Notes: a model not told the origin generated them from the letters alone. A stretch of DNA of 64,000 nt from MED-G16 sp964467915 (GCA_964467915.1 CAYXSW010000001.1:1-64000), one strand, 5' to 3'. Counted from the stretch's first letter, positions 35,219 to 45,165 are shown. Made by a program: numbers and translations.

Positions 35219-37929
35219 GTTTTTCCGTATCCAACATCAACAAGTAATGGAACTTTAATTTTAATTACGCTTTCCATTATTTTTTTAATATTTAAACTTA
35301 ATAAATCAATCTCAGAACTGTCTACATCAAACACTAATTCATCGTGCACCTGCATTATCATTTTAGATTTTACATTATTGTCTTTCATCCATTTAGATAT
35401 TTCAATCATTGCTAACTTTATTATATCTGCAGCCGTTCCTTGAATTGGGGAGTTAATTGCATTTCTTTCAGCAAAACCTCTTACGGTGTAATTTCTGGAG
35501 TCAATATCTCTTAAGAACCTCCTTCGGCCCAACAAGGTCTCTACTTGCTTTTTTTCTTTAGCTTCTTTAATTGATCTTTCCATATATAACTTTACATTTT
35601 TGAATTCATCAAAATAGGCATCTATTATTTCTTTAGCCTCAGACCTTGGTATGTCTAGATTCTGAGAGAGACCAAAAGGAGAAATGCCATAAATTATACC
35701 AAAATTAACTTCTTTAGCTCTTCTTCTCATGTCTTGAGTAACCTCCGCCAAAGAAACCCCAAACACTTTAGATGCGGTAATTGCGTGTATGTCTTTATTG
35801 TTTTTAAAAGCATTGATCATCTCTTTGTCTTCACTAAAGGAAGCAATAATTCTTAACTCTATTTGTGAGTAATCAGCTGCTAAAATAAAATTTCCTTTCT
35901 TCCTAGAGACAAAAGCTGAGCGTGTCTTTCTTCCTAGCTGTGTCCTTATTGGAATGTTTTGTAAATTTGGTTTATTAGAACTTAACCTTCCTGTTGCCGT
36001 TACTGCTTGAGCATAATCTGTATGGATTAAATTATCTTTTGGAGAAACCATTTGAGGTAGGGCGTCAATATAGGTTGATAAAAGTTTTTTGTACTCTCTA
36101 TACTCTAGAACCAATGACACAATCTTGCTCTTCTTTGATAATTTCACTAAAACATCTTCACCTGTTGAGTACTGACCTGATTTAGTTTTTTTAGGGTTAT
36201 CGTCTATTTTAAGCTTGTCAAACAAAACAACACCGAGTTGTTTTGGAGAAGCAACATTAAACTCCTCCCCCGCTATTATATAAATATTTTTTTCTGTTTC
36301 ATTAATTTTTTTAGTGAGGACTTCTGACATATTTGATAAAAATTCTGAATCAATTTTTACCCCATTACTTTCTATTTCACATAAAACAAACATCAAAGGA
36401 ATTTCTAAATCATAAAAAAGTTTTGATAGGTTGTTTTTCTTAAGATTTTTTTCAAAAATGTTTTTTAGACGAAAGGTGATGTCTGCGTCTTCACACGCAT
36501 ATATATAAATGTCTTTCGGGGACAATTCTGTCATTTTTTTTTGATTAACCCCAGGCTTACCTATAATATCTTCGATTGGAATACACTTGTGATTTAAATA
36601 ATTTTCAGACAATACATCAAGTTTATGGCTTGATTCTGGGTTAAGCAAATAGTGGGCAAGCATTGTATCAAAAACATTTTCTTTTATATTAATATTATAT
36701 TTTTTAAGAATTTGAAGGTCATACTTAAGATTGTGTCCAATAATAGTTGTTGCTGAGTTTTCTAACAGTGGCTTAAGTTTGTTAACAACATAATCACAAT
36801 CATCAATCGTTGGGATGTAATAACCTTTTTTTTCTTCATCGCTTAATGCAACTCCAGCTAATTCAGCATCCTGTATATTTAAACTTGATGTTTCTGTATC
36901 AACACAAAGGTTTTTTGAGGAGCTAAGGCTTTTTACAAGCTCATCTAAATTATTTTTGTCTACTAATGTATAATTGAGGTTTTCGTTTTCTACAGAGGAT
37001 TGGTTTGAAAAAAAATCTAATTGACCCTCCTCTTCTTCTAACAAAACACCATACGAAATCATTCTGCTTTTTATGGTTCTAAACTCCATCTCATCTAACA
37101 ACTTATTAAGTTCTGAATAATTAGCTTTTTTGTTTTTTAAGTCATTAATTTTTATGTTCAAAGAAATGTCTGTTTTGATTTTTGCCAACTCCTTAGACAT
37201 TAACGCGGACTCTGTGTTGTCTCTAACTTTTATTCCAACTGAGCCTTTAATTTTTTCTTTGTTTTCAAGTATTCCTTCAACACTTCCGTATTCCGATAAT
37301 AATTTTTGAGCAGTTTTTGGGCCAACCCCCGGAATTCCTGGTATATTATCAACACTATCCCCTTGAAGCCCTAAAAAATCCACAACCTGGTCTATTCTCC
37401 TTATCTTAAACTTATCTAATACTTCTTTAACACCCAACACATCAACTCCCCTTCCCATAAAAGCTGGTTTATATAGAAAAACATTTTCCTTAACTAGCTG
37501 CGCAAAATCCTTATCAGGGGTCATCATAAAAACTTGTGTCTCTTTTTCGTTTGACAAGACCTTTGAAATGGTTCCGATTACATCATCCGCCTCAAAGCCA
37601 TCAAGCTCTACTGTTTTAATATTTAAATGACTAAGAAAGTTTTTAATTATAGGTATTGCAACCTGAATGTCTTCTGGTTGCCTCTCCCTGTTTGCTTTAT
37701 ATTCATTAAAAATTTCAGACCTAAATGTAGGTGATTTAGTATCAAAAGCAACGGCAATATGAGTTGGGTTTTCTTTATTTAATAATTCAAGCAAAGTGTT
37801 TAAGAAACCATAAACAGCACTTGTGTTAATACCTTTAGAGTTTACAATTGGATTTTTACTAAAAGCAAAATGAGCCCTATAAATGAGCGCCATAGCGTCT
37901 AATAAAAATACTTTGTTTTTAGTTTCCAA
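35200..37929 (-). CDS. polA: DNA polymerase I
   Basis: A 909-residue enzyme with all three activities. The 5'-3' exonuclease is at about 1-290 (LLDAMALIYRAHFAF, DGFEADDVIGT, GDSVDNIPGIPGVGPKTA). The 3'-5' exonuclease at about 315-490 keeps its catalytic acidic residues (CVDTETSSL, IGHNLKYDLQIL, YACEDADITF). The polymerase has TGRLSSNKPNLQNIPIR, DYSQIELRIIAS, the O-helix RRAKEVNFGIIYGIS and QVHDELVFDV. It fills gaps in repair and removes Okazaki primers. The proofreading motif is intact. It is transcribed with the PLP-enzyme gene. Confidence 0.97.
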   Translation of the reverse strand: METKNKVFLLDAMALIYRAHFAFSKNPIVNSKGINTSAVYGFLNTLLELLNKENPTHIAVAFDTKSPTFRSEIFNEYKANRERQPEDIQVAIPIIKNFLSHLNIKTVELDGFEADDVIGTISKVLSNEKETQVFMMTPDKDFAQLVKENVFLYKPAFMGRGVDVLGVKEVLDKFKIRRIDQVVDFLGLQGDSVDNIPGIPGVGPKTAQKLLSEYGSVEGILENKEKIKGSVGIKVRDNTESALMSKELAKIKTDISLNIKINDLKNKKANYSELNKLLDEMEFRTIKSRMISYGVLLEEEEGQLDFFSNQSSVENENLNYTLVDKNNLDELVKSLSSSKNLCVDTETSSLNIQDAELAGVALSDEEKKGYYIPTIDDCDYVVNKLKPLLENSATTIIGHNLKYDLQILKKYNINIKENVFDTMLAHYLLNPESSHKLDVLSENYLNHKCIPIEDIIGKPGVNQKKMTELSPKDIYIYACEDADITFRLKNIFEKNLKKNNLSKLFYDLEIPLMFVLCEIESNGVKIDSEFLSNMSEVLTKKINETEKNIYIIAGEEFNVASPKQLGVVLFDKLKIDDNPKKTKSGQYSTGEDVLVKLSKKSKIVSLVLEYREYKKLLSTYIDALPQMVSPKDNLIHTDYAQAVTATGRLSSNKPNLQNIPIRTQLGRKTRSAFVSRKKGNFILAADYSQIELRIIASFSEDKEMINAFKNNKDIHAITASKVFGVSLAEVTQDMRRRAKEVNFGIIYGISPFGLSQNLDIPRSEAKEIIDAYFDEFKNVKLYMERSIKEAKEKKQVETLLGRRRFLRDIDSRNYTVRGFAERNAINSPIQGTAADIIKLAMIEISKWMKDNNVKSKMIMQVHDELVFDVDSSEIDLLSLNIKKIMESVIKIKVPLLVDVGYGKTWLEAH

Positions 37930-37984
37930 TTGCTAAAAAATTTATTGAATAAAATTAATATGTATATTAGATTAAAATATATTA

Positions 37985-39604
37985 ATGAAAAATAAAATTA
38001 CTCTTTATTTATTTATTTCTATTGCTATGCTTTCGTCCTTTTATTTAATTAAAAAAGAAAGTTTAACGGTAAAAAATATTACTTCCGCTTTAAAAATTTC
38101 TGGTGTTGTTTTTCCTAAAAAAGATATAGAAACAATGTTGTCTTATGTTGAAAGGAATCTGGGTTCATACGAAGAAATGAGAAGTTATACTTTAGATAAT
38201 AATGTCTCTCCCGCATTAAAGTTTTTTGTTGAAAGTGATAAAAACAATAACACTGTCTATTATTTCGATCCGATACAAACCACTCTTCCTAAAAACAAAG
38301 AAGAAATAGCGTTTATGACAATTGGGGAGTTATCCTATTTAATTAAAAATAAAAAGATAACATCGGTGGAACTGACGAATATTTATTTAGAAAGAATCAA
38401 AAAATATAATGACGCTTTAAGTGCGGTTGTCACTTTAACAGATAGCCTAGCTTTAGAACAAGCAAAAGTTGCCGACAAAGAAATAGCGAGTGGAAAACAT
38501 AAAGGTGTATTGCATGGGATTCCATATGGGATTAAAGATCTAGCGTCTTTTCCTGGATATCCAACAACATGGGGGGCTCAACCATTAAAAAACCAATACC
38601 TAAACGAAAAAGCATACGTTATTAAAAAACTTGAAAACGCTGGGGCTGTAATGTTGGGGAAATTATCTTCTGGTTCTCTTGCTAGAGGTGATGTTTGGTT
38701 TGGGGGGAAAACAAAAAATCCTTGGGATCTTTCTCAAGGATCAAGTGGTTCCTCTGCTGGGTCTGCATCAGCTGTGGCTGCTGGTCTAGTTGGTTTTGCA
38801 ATAGGAACAGAAACATTGGGATCTATTATCTCTCCATCAACAAGATGTGGTGTGAGCGGCCTTCGTCCCACTTTTGGTAAAGTTAGCACAGATGGGTTTA
38901 TGACTTTGTCTTGGAGTATGGATAAAATAGGGCCAATAGCTAGAAGCGCTAGAGACTGTGCTATTATATTAGAGAAAATTAAGAATACACCAACCAACCC
39001 ACAAGTTGTTTCTTTTGATAAAGCGCCTGGAGGTTTAAAAGTAGGTTATCTAAAAAAACTGTTTGATGAAGACACCTCAAGGTTCTCATTAAACAACAAC
39101 AAAACATTAAGTGTTATTAAGAAAAAATATAATTTAACTCCAGTATCATTACCAGAAGATTTCCCTTTTAAGGCTTTTGATGTTATTTTGAGATCAGAGG
39201 CGGGGGCGTTTTTTGATGATTTTTTATTGAAAGGTTTAGACTCAAGTATGGTTGAGCAAGGAAGTCGGTCTAGGGCAAACTCCTTAAGGCAAGCTAGGTT
39301 AATTCCTGCGGTAGAATATATTCAAGCAAATAGACATAGAGAAAACTTAATTAAAGAGGTGGATTTTTTGTTTAATAATTTTGATGTTATTATATCTCCT
39401 AGTTTTGGGGGAAATCAATTATTAACCACAAACCTAACCGGTCACCCTGTTATTTCAATTCCAAATGGTTTTGATAAAAATGGTCGCCCCACAAGTATTT
39501 CTTTTATAGGAAATTATAACTCTGAGCATAAAATACTATATTTTGCAGATGTATATCAAAAAGAAACAGATCACAATAAAATTAACCCTCCTTTGTTTAA
39601 ATAA
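37985..39604 (+). CDS. membrane-anchored or exported amidase-signature enzyme
   Basis: A 539-residue protein with an N-terminal hydrophobic segment (LYLFISIAMLSSFYLI) that anchors or exports it. The amidase-signature catalytic triad is complete: K184 (GIPYGIKDL), cis-serine S256 (in QGSSGSSAGSAS) and nucleophile S280 (GTETLGSIISPST). The family includes GatA, but the membrane segment and lack of gatC/gatB neighbours argue against tRNA amidation; a periplasmic amide or peptide-amide hydrolase is more likely. The class V aminotransferase gene starts 12 bases later. Confidence 0.87.
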   Translation: MKNKITLYLFISIAMLSSFYLIKKESLTVKNITSALKISGVVFPKKDIETMLSYVERNLGSYEEMRSYTLDNNVSPALKFFVESDKNNNTVYYFDPIQTTLPKNKEEIAFMTIGELSYLIKNKKITSVELTNIYLERIKKYNDALSAVVTLTDSLALEQAKVADKEIASGKHKGVLHGIPYGIKDLASFPGYPTTWGAQPLKNQYLNEKAYVIKKLENAGAVMLGKLSSGSLARGDVWFGGKTKNPWDLSQGSSGSSAGSASAVAAGLVGFAIGTETLGSIISPSTRCGVSGLRPTFGKVSTDGFMTLSWSMDKIGPIARSARDCAIILEKIKNTPTNPQVVSFDKAPGGLKVGYLKKLFDEDTSRFSLNNNKTLSVIKKKYNLTPVSLPEDFPFKAFDVILRSEAGAFFDDFLLKGLDSSMVEQGSRSRANSLRQARLIPAVEYIQANRHRENLIKEVDFLFNNFDVIISPSFGGNQLLTTNLTGHPVISIPNGFDKNGRPTSISFIGNYNSEHKILYFADVYQKETDHNKINPPLFK

Positions 39605-39616
39605 AAGTTAAAGCCA

Positions 39617-40762
39617 ATGAGGTGTCAAAAACAAAAATTCATCATCACCGGAAAAAAGAGTTATTTAAATTGTGCTTATATGTCTCCTATGCTAAAAAAA
39701 GTAGAAAAAGCTGGGGTAAGGGGATTAAAACTAAAGAGAAAGCCCCATGAGCTATTGCCTGAAGATTTTTTCATAGATGTTAATAAACTTAAAAAACTTT
39801 TTGCAGAGCTTATAAACACCAACGAAGTTGAGAGGGTTGCTTTAACCCCTTCTGTTTCTTATGGAATAGCTAATGTAACAAATAACATATCCTTGAAAAG
39901 ATCGGAAAATGTTGTTGTTATTGGGGATCAATTTCCAAGTAATGTGTATCCGTGGATGGGTCTCACAAAAAAGTATAAAGCTGAGCTTAAGGTGGTTAAA
40001 AAACCCGAAGAAAACAAAGGGATCGGAAGGCTTTGGAATGAAAAAATATTAGATGAAATAGACAAAAACACTAAGGTTGTTTCGTTGGGGGTGATACATT
40101 GGGCAGATGGAACGATTTTTGATTTAGAAAAAATAAGAGAGAAAACTTTGGAGGTGGGTGCTTTGTTAATAATAGACGGAACTCAATCGGTTGGAGTTAT
40201 GCCTTTTGATGTATTAAAAATAAATCCAGACGCTTTGGTTTGTGCGGCGTATAAGTGGCTGATGGGGCCTTACGGGTTTGGAATTAGCTACTATGGAAAA
40301 GTATTTGATACTGGTAATCCAATAGAGGAAAGTTGGATAAACAGAAAAAACAGTGACGACTTCTCTCAACTAATTAATTACCAAGATGAGTATGGGGAAT
40401 TAGCACAAAGGTATAGTGTTGGGCAACAAAGTAACTTTATAAACGTGGCAATGTTGTCCGCGGGAATTAAACAAATAAATAGTTGGGGGGTAAAAAACAT
40501 TTACCAATATATTGATTCTATAACTAGTCCTTGTTTTAATCTTTTAGATCCGTCTAAGGTTTGGTTTGAAGATTATGAATATAGGTCTGCTCACTTATTT
40601 GGTTTGAGGCCGAAAAAAAATCTAAAAAAAATACTTAAAAAAATAAGAAAAAAAAATATATATGTTTCATTAAGAGGAGACACAATAAGGGTTTCCCCTT
40701 CTGTTTACAACACAAAAAATGAGATTGAGAAATTGTTTAAGTGTATATCCGAAAATGTATAA
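39617..40762 (+). CDS. class V aminotransferase-fold PLP enzyme
   Basis: A 381-residue fold-type I PLP protein. D187 and Q190 (LIIDGTQSVG) contact the cofactor, and the PLP lysine is K213 in CAAYKWLMGPYG. Overall it is closer to the kynureninase/isopenicillin-N-epimerase-like branch than to true cysteine desulfurases, since no mobile catalytic cysteine loop is present. The reaction is unknown. It lies between a periplasmic-type amidase and an outer-membrane peptidase-like gene, and its last 8 bases overlap the latter. Confidence 0.8.
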   Translation: MRCQKQKFIITGKKSYLNCAYMSPMLKKVEKAGVRGLKLKRKPHELLPEDFFIDVNKLKKLFAELINTNEVERVALTPSVSYGIANVTNNISLKRSENVVVIGDQFPSNVYPWMGLTKKYKAELKVVKKPEENKGIGRLWNEKILDEIDKNTKVVSLGVIHWADGTIFDLEKIREKTLEVGALLIIDGTQSVGVMPFDVLKINPDALVCAAYKWLMGPYGFGISYYGKVFDTGNPIEESWINRKNSDDFSQLINYQDEYGELAQRYSVGQQSNFINVAMLSAGIKQINSWGVKNIYQYIDSITSPCFNLLDPSKVWFEDYEYRSAHLFGLRPKKNLKKILKKIRKKNIYVSLRGDTIRVSPSVYNTKNEIEKLFKCISENV

Positions 40763-43604
40763 AAAAATACTTTTATGCAGTTTTTTTCTTTTTTTCTTTT
40801 TTGACCTACTCTCTCAATATGAAAAATCCGAGTCAGCGCCTCCTAGCATTAATTGGTATGAAAAAAGAAGTGAGAATTTTGTAGTGTTCTTTCCTAAAGA
40901 ACTTGATTCCGTTGCAAACTACACTATAAATTTTCTTGAACACAGTGTGCAAAAAATTAAACTAAACCCTAATGATAAAATTAGAAAAAGTAAAATTATT
41001 CTTCACAACCAAAATGTTATTTCAAATGCTTTTGTAACATCAAATCCTAGAAGAAGTGAGTTTTTTATAAACGCAAAACCAGAGTCTTCACACTTTCTTC
41101 ATAATAATAACTGGGTAGACCTTTTATCTACTCACGAATACAGACATTTAGTACAAAGAGAAGTTGGTTATAACTCTTTTTTTAACAAAGTTGTCCATTA
41201 TTTGTTTGGTGAAAACCTCTCATCAATGTTAACTAGGTCTTCTGCTCCAATGTGGTATTGGGAGGGAGACGCTGTGGATATAGAAACGCGAACAGGTAAT
41301 TATGGAAGGGGTAAAATACCAAATTTTACCTTAACGACCCAAATGAACCTTTTATCTGAAAATAAAATAAAATACGACAGACAGACTTTAGGAAGTTATA
41401 GGTTTAAAGCCCCTAATGAATATGAGTCAGGATATATTATGGTAAAATATTTAAAAGATAAATACGGCGAGGGTGTGTATAATAAAATTGTAAAAAAAGC
41501 TCACAACCAATCTTTTTTACCCCTTCCTTTTTATCGGGCATTAAAAAAAGAAACCGGACTAAATTATAAAGAACTATACAATCAAAGTATAAAAACCATT
41601 CCAATAAAAACAAACTATGTTGAAAACACCCCTTTAAATAAACGAACAAACAAAAGTTTTGAGAGCTATATATATCCCACTGAAGTTTCTGGTGGCAACC
41701 TGGTTGTAATTAGGCAAGGGCAAGGTAATTACCAGGATATAAGGGTAATAGATAAAGAAGGTGTTGTGTCGCTACTCTTCACCCCTGGATTACTAAATGA
41801 TTTTGGAAGAATTCCTAGTTCAGATAATCTAATTGCTTGGTTGGAGTTTGATAAAGATGGCCGGTGGGACAAAAGGGTTTTTTCTAGCATAAAGGTGTTG
41901 GATATTAACTCAAGAAAAATAATCAACAATAAACTAAAAGGGTTTTTTTCGTCTATTGATCTTTCGCCTGAAGGAACCGAGGTTGTTATACTAAAAAACA
42001 ATCTTGATGGGTCACAAAGTTTAATGTTTTACAACACAACACTCTCCTACTTAGAAAAAGAAATTAAACTTAATGGTGGTGTTTATTCTTCTATTAAATA
42101 CGCCTCAGGAAATAGATTAATTGGGCTTAAAACTAAAAATGGGATTAAAGATGTTTTTCTTTATGATGTTTTTAAAAACACTTTTACGTCAGTGTATAAA
42201 ACCACCAAAAATATAGGTTGGCCGACATTGTATAATAATAACTTAGTTTTTTCAACAGACCATAATGGGTTCGAAGAAATAATATTATATAACACTAAAA
42301 CAAAAAAAACACACATAATAGGCAACAAAAAATTAGGTGGTTATTACCCATTTCTATCAAAAGACAGAAAGAGTTTATATTATAGTTCAATGGGAAATTT
42401 TGGTTTTGATGTTTATAAAGAAGATATAATAATTAAGGATAATGAGGTTAATTTAAAAGAGGTTGAGGGTAAAGATAAAAAACACAAAAGCTATACTTTT
42501 TTTAAATCAAAAAAAACAAATTTCTTTTCCCAGTTAATACAACCCGTATCGTGGGGGTTGAGTGATTATGGTATTTCTGAGAAGGGTATAGATTATCTAA
42601 CATTAGGGTTAGAGTCTAAAAATTTATTTAGCAACTTAATGTTTAAGGGTGGGTATAAGCTTGATATTAGGGATGATAAAAACAAGAGGTTTTTTGGAAT
42701 AAGCTACCAAGGTTTCTTTCCAATTTTAGATTTAACAATTTCTAACTCGAGTGATTATTTTAATCAAAATCTAATTTTAACAAACAATACCGGTCAGAAA
42801 GACACAATATATGATGCTGATATTAATTTTAAAGTAAGAGAGCTTACTTCTGCTTTAAAAATACCTTTGTCTTATACAAAAGGGAAATACTTAACTTCAT
42901 TTTTTGGGTCTATTAGCTACTCTTTGGAAAAATTTAAAGATTTTTATACCACATCATTAAGCAGTGAATCCACAAAACTTCCTCTTCAAACATCAAGGGA
43001 CACTCGTGAGTATGTTTCTAGTTTATTGTACTTCTCTAGAAAACATAAAAAATCAAAAAGGCAAGTTTATTTCCCTTTTGAGCAAACTGTTGTTTTAGAG
43101 GGAAAAACAACAACGAACTCTAGTGATTATAAGGGTCGATATTATCGTGGTGATGTGTATTTTTCTTTTCCAGGTGTTAATAAATTACACTCTATTAGAT
43201 TAAAGTTTAGGGGAGAAAAACAAAATGACAACGACTACCTTTTTAGGAGAAATGTAAATTTTATTTATGGTTATAGCAACACTTTTAATTTTTCTACCTT
43301 TTTAGGTGGTGGGCTAGAGTATGAGGCGCCTCTTTTCTATCCAGACATATCAATTGGTCCAGTTGCATATGTTCAAAGGATTAGGATTTCTAGTTTTATT
43401 AATTCAGGAAAAATTAAAAGTGTTGGTGGTGGTGGTTATAAGGAAGGTCCAATAACATTCGGTGGTGAGATTAAATTTGACCTTAACCTTTTTAGGCAAA
43501 ATTTTTTGTTTGATTTAGGGCTTAGATTTTCTTACTTATTAAACGATAATTATAACCAAGATCAAACAAACTTTGAGATAACCCTTGGAAGTATTACTTT
43601 CTAA
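40755..43604 (+). CDS. outer-membrane protein with gluzincin-like domain, propeller and barrel
   Basis: About 949 residues from the ATG giving MYKKILLCSFFLFFFF (signal peptide to about residue 20, LLSQ). Three regions are visible. Residues 30-290 form a peptidase MA-like domain with HEYRH at 127-131 and a candidate third ligand E170 in MWYWEGDAVDIET. Residues 310-580 are TolB-like strand repeats (DIRVIDKEG, LIAWLEFDKDG, LYYSSMGNFGFDVYKED). From about 600 on is a surface-antigen/Omp85-like barrel with alternating hydrophobic strands ending in an aromatic residue (GSITF). A surface protease or folding factor is plausible; no direct evidence of activity. Confidence 0.75.
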   Translation: MYKKILLCSFFLFFFFDLLSQYEKSESAPPSINWYEKRSENFVVFFPKELDSVANYTINFLEHSVQKIKLNPNDKIRKSKIILHNQNVISNAFVTSNPRRSEFFINAKPESSHFLHNNNWVDLLSTHEYRHLVQREVGYNSFFNKVVHYLFGENLSSMLTRSSAPMWYWEGDAVDIETRTGNYGRGKIPNFTLTTQMNLLSENKIKYDRQTLGSYRFKAPNEYESGYIMVKYLKDKYGEGVYNKIVKKAHNQSFLPLPFYRALKKETGLNYKELYNQSIKTIPIKTNYVENTPLNKRTNKSFESYIYPTEVSGGNLVVIRQGQGNYQDIRVIDKEGVVSLLFTPGLLNDFGRIPSSDNLIAWLEFDKDGRWDKRVFSSIKVLDINSRKIINNKLKGFFSSIDLSPEGTEVVILKNNLDGSQSLMFYNTTLSYLEKEIKLNGGVYSSIKYASGNRLIGLKTKNGIKDVFLYDVFKNTFTSVYKTTKNIGWPTLYNNNLVFSTDHNGFEEIILYNTKTKKTHIIGNKKLGGYYPFLSKDRKSLYYSSMGNFGFDVYKEDIIIKDNEVNLKEVEGKDKKHKSYTFFKSKKTNFFSQLIQPVSWGLSDYGISEKGIDYLTLGLESKNLFSNLMFKGGYKLDIRDDKNKRFFGISYQGFFPILDLTISNSSDYFNQNLILTNNTGQKDTIYDADINFKVRELTSALKIPLSYTKGKYLTSFFGSISYSLEKFKDFYTTSLSSESTKLPLQTSRDTREYVSSLLYFSRKHKKSKRQVYFPFEQTVVLEGKTTTNSSDYKGRYYRGDVYFSFPGVNKLHSIRLKFRGEKQNDNDYLFRRNVNFIYGYSNTFNFSTFLGGGLEYEAPLFYPDISIGPVAYVQRIRISSFINSGKIKSVGGGGYKEGPITFGGEIKFDLNLFRQNFLFDLGLRFSYLLNDNYNQDQTNFEITLGSITF

Positions 43605-43647
43605 AGTTTTAATTATAAAAATTAATTTATATTTTCGAAAAAAAAAT

Positions 43648-43773
43648 ATGTTTCCCACGAACCCAGCTGTTACAGACGGCGTTGAATTATTTGTTTGGAT
43701 TGTTGTTGTTCTAATAAGTTTTGTTGGAGCTGTATCAATAATTGATTTTAGAGACGTTAAGAAAAAAGGTTAA
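43648..43773 (+). CDS. tiny single-pass membrane protein (41 aa)
   Basis: A 41-residue ORF with an acidic/polar N-terminus (MFPTNPAVTDGVELF), one hydrophobic helix (VWIVVVLISFVGAVSII) and a basic end (RDVKKKG). An AT-rich leader precedes the ATG. An in-frame extension would start inside the preceding gene and is less likely. It is not recognised; the length and helix suggest a small inner-membrane subunit or regulator. Its stop shares the bases TTAA with a tiny membrane ORF on the opposite strand. Confidence 0.5.
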   Translation: MFPTNPAVTDGVELFVWIVVVLISFVGAVSIIDFRDVKKKG

Positions 43774-43877
43774 ATATCTGAATCTTTTTTATGACTACTA
43801 ACTTTATTGTTAGGAATAAAAATTGAGCATAAAATTGCTGAAACAAACAAGACAATAATTAAAGCTAGCATCTCCAT
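43770..43877 (-). CDS. tiny single-pass membrane ORF (35 aa)
   Basis: A 35-residue ORF on the minus strand: MEMLALIIVLFVSAILCSIFI forms a hydrophobic helix, followed by a basic and polar tail (PNNKVSSHKKDSDI). A positively charged tail after the helix predicts Nout-Cin insertion. It converges exactly on the 41-residue ORF. There is no homology I recognise, and short AT-rich ORFs of this type can arise by chance, so support is moderate only. Confidence 0.35.
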   Translation of the reverse strand: MEMLALIIVLFVSAILCSIFIPNNKVSSHKKDSDI

Positions 43878-43997
43878 AATTAGAATATTTTAGCAAATAT
43901 ACCTAAGCATTAATAATTTACCCTTTGTAAATAAATAAAAATTTTAAAGAGTATTTCTTTCGTTTCATTTATAAGTTTTTTTATTTAAAATTGTTTT
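43878..43997. other. non-coding AT-rich spacer
   Basis: About 120 bases between the tiny minus-strand ORF and the VOC protein gene. It is AT-rich and has no hairpin, tRNA or operator repeat that I can see; it probably holds the two divergent promoters. Confidence 0.5.
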
Positions 43998-44414
43998 ATG
44001 GACAAACCCTTCCATTTAGCTTTTCCTATAAAAGACATAGAGATCACAAAATCTTTTTATTCAAACTTCTTAGGGTGTGAAATAGGAAGGGAAGATAAAA
44101 AGTGGGTTGATTTTAATTTTTTTGGTCACCAACTTTCTGCTCACGTTAAGCCTGATGAATTAAAATTAGCTAAAAAAAACGCTGTTGATGGAAAAGATGT
44201 TCCTGTTAGACACTTTGGTGTTGTTTTAAGTTGGGATGAGTGGCATGACTTATCTAAAAAACTTAAAAAATTAAAAGTTAAGTTTGTAATTGATCCATAT
44301 ATTCGGTTTAAAGGAGAGATTGGAGAACAAGCAACTATGTTTTTTTTAGACCCAAGTGGAAATGCTCTTGAGTTCAAATCATTTAAAGATTCTTCACAAA
44401 TCTTCGCTAAATAA
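43998..44414 (+). CDS. VOC-superfamily (glyoxalase/dioxygenase fold) protein
   Basis: A 138-residue two-module VOC protein. The metal-ligand positions are visible: H6 in KPFHLAFPIKD, the histidine in VRHFGVVLS (about residue 73) and the glutamate in GNALEFKSF (about 127). FLGCEIGREDKKWVDFNFFGHQLSAH is the first-module sheet. Families with this fold include glyoxalase I, fosfomycin-resistance enzymes and dioxygenases, and the substrate is not predictable here. The stop lies one base from the end of the convergent SDR gene. Confidence 0.82.
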   Translation: MDKPFHLAFPIKDIEITKSFYSNFLGCEIGREDKKWVDFNFFGHQLSAHVKPDELKLAKKNAVDGKDVPVRHFGVVLSWDEWHDLSKKLKKLKVKFVIDPYIRFKGEIGEQATMFFLDPSGNALEFKSFKDSSQIFAK

Positions 44415-44415
44415 T

Positions 44416-45165
44416 TTATCTTAAATAACTTCCTGCGTTTATGTCTATCGTAGATCCGGTGCTGTGATCCATTTTACCAGAACAAATTAAAGAGATAATA
44501 GGAGAAATATCTTTTGGCTCTGTTAATCTGTTGAGTTGAATTCCTTTCTTTACTAAATCTTCTCCGTTTTCTTTAATAAAACTTTGTGCCATTTCTGTGT
44601 TAACAAATCCTGGCGCTATTGTAAAAGCTAATGTGTTATCTGTTTTACCAAAAGACCTAGCTATTGTTTTTGTTAAAGACACCAACCCCCCCTTAGAGCA
44701 AGCATATGATATAAAATCTTCTACCTCTCCCCTAAACGCTGCCCTCGATGCAATGTTTATTATTCTTAGTTTATTTTTAATTTTTTCTTTTCTTTTTTTT
44801 TCAATAAAAAGCTTACTAATTACAGAGGGGGACTTTAAGTTTACTGAAATTGTTCTGTCAAAATTTTTTACCCAATCAATTGTTTTTTGGTTTATAGGAG
44901 CTGATTCTGCAATACCCGCGTTGTTTATTATAGCGTCAGGAAAACCGATCAGTTTGTTGGTTTTATTAAACAAATCATATGCTCCATTTTCTTTTGAGAG
45001 ATCTGCTTGGACCATCTCACAATTAGTTTTATGGTTAAGGATAAGTTTTTTAATTTTTAAGTTATCTGAATTATAATGCAAAACAACCTTATGACCTTCG
45101 TTAAGTAAGTCTTTGGATAACTGAAACCCTATTCCGTTTGAAGATCCTGTTACTAAAATTTTCAT
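44416..45165 (-). CDS. short-chain dehydrogenase/reductase
   Basis: A 249-residue classical SDR. The cofactor motif TGSSNGIGFQLSKDL is at about 6-20, INNAG at about 82-86, the catalytic serine in INIASRAAF, and the YxxxK pair in SYACSKGGLVSL (about 156-168). VAIAPGFVNTEM-like IAPGFVNTEM follows. The family includes 3-oxoacyl-ACP reductases; the N-terminal loop suggests NADPH, but the substrate is unknown. It stands alone between the VOC gene and mfd. Confidence 0.88.
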   Translation of the reverse strand: MKILVTGSSNGIGFQLSKDLLNEGHKVVLHYNSDNLKIKKLILNHKTNCEMVQADLSKENGAYDLFNKTNKLIGFPDAIINNAGIAESAPINQKTIDWVKNFDRTISVNLKSPSVISKLFIEKKRKEKIKNKLRIINIASRAAFRGEVEDFISYACSKGGLVSLTKTIARSFGKTDNTLAFTIAPGFVNTEMAQSFIKENGEDLVKKGIQLNRLTEPKDISPIISLICSGKMDHSTGSTIDINAGSYLR

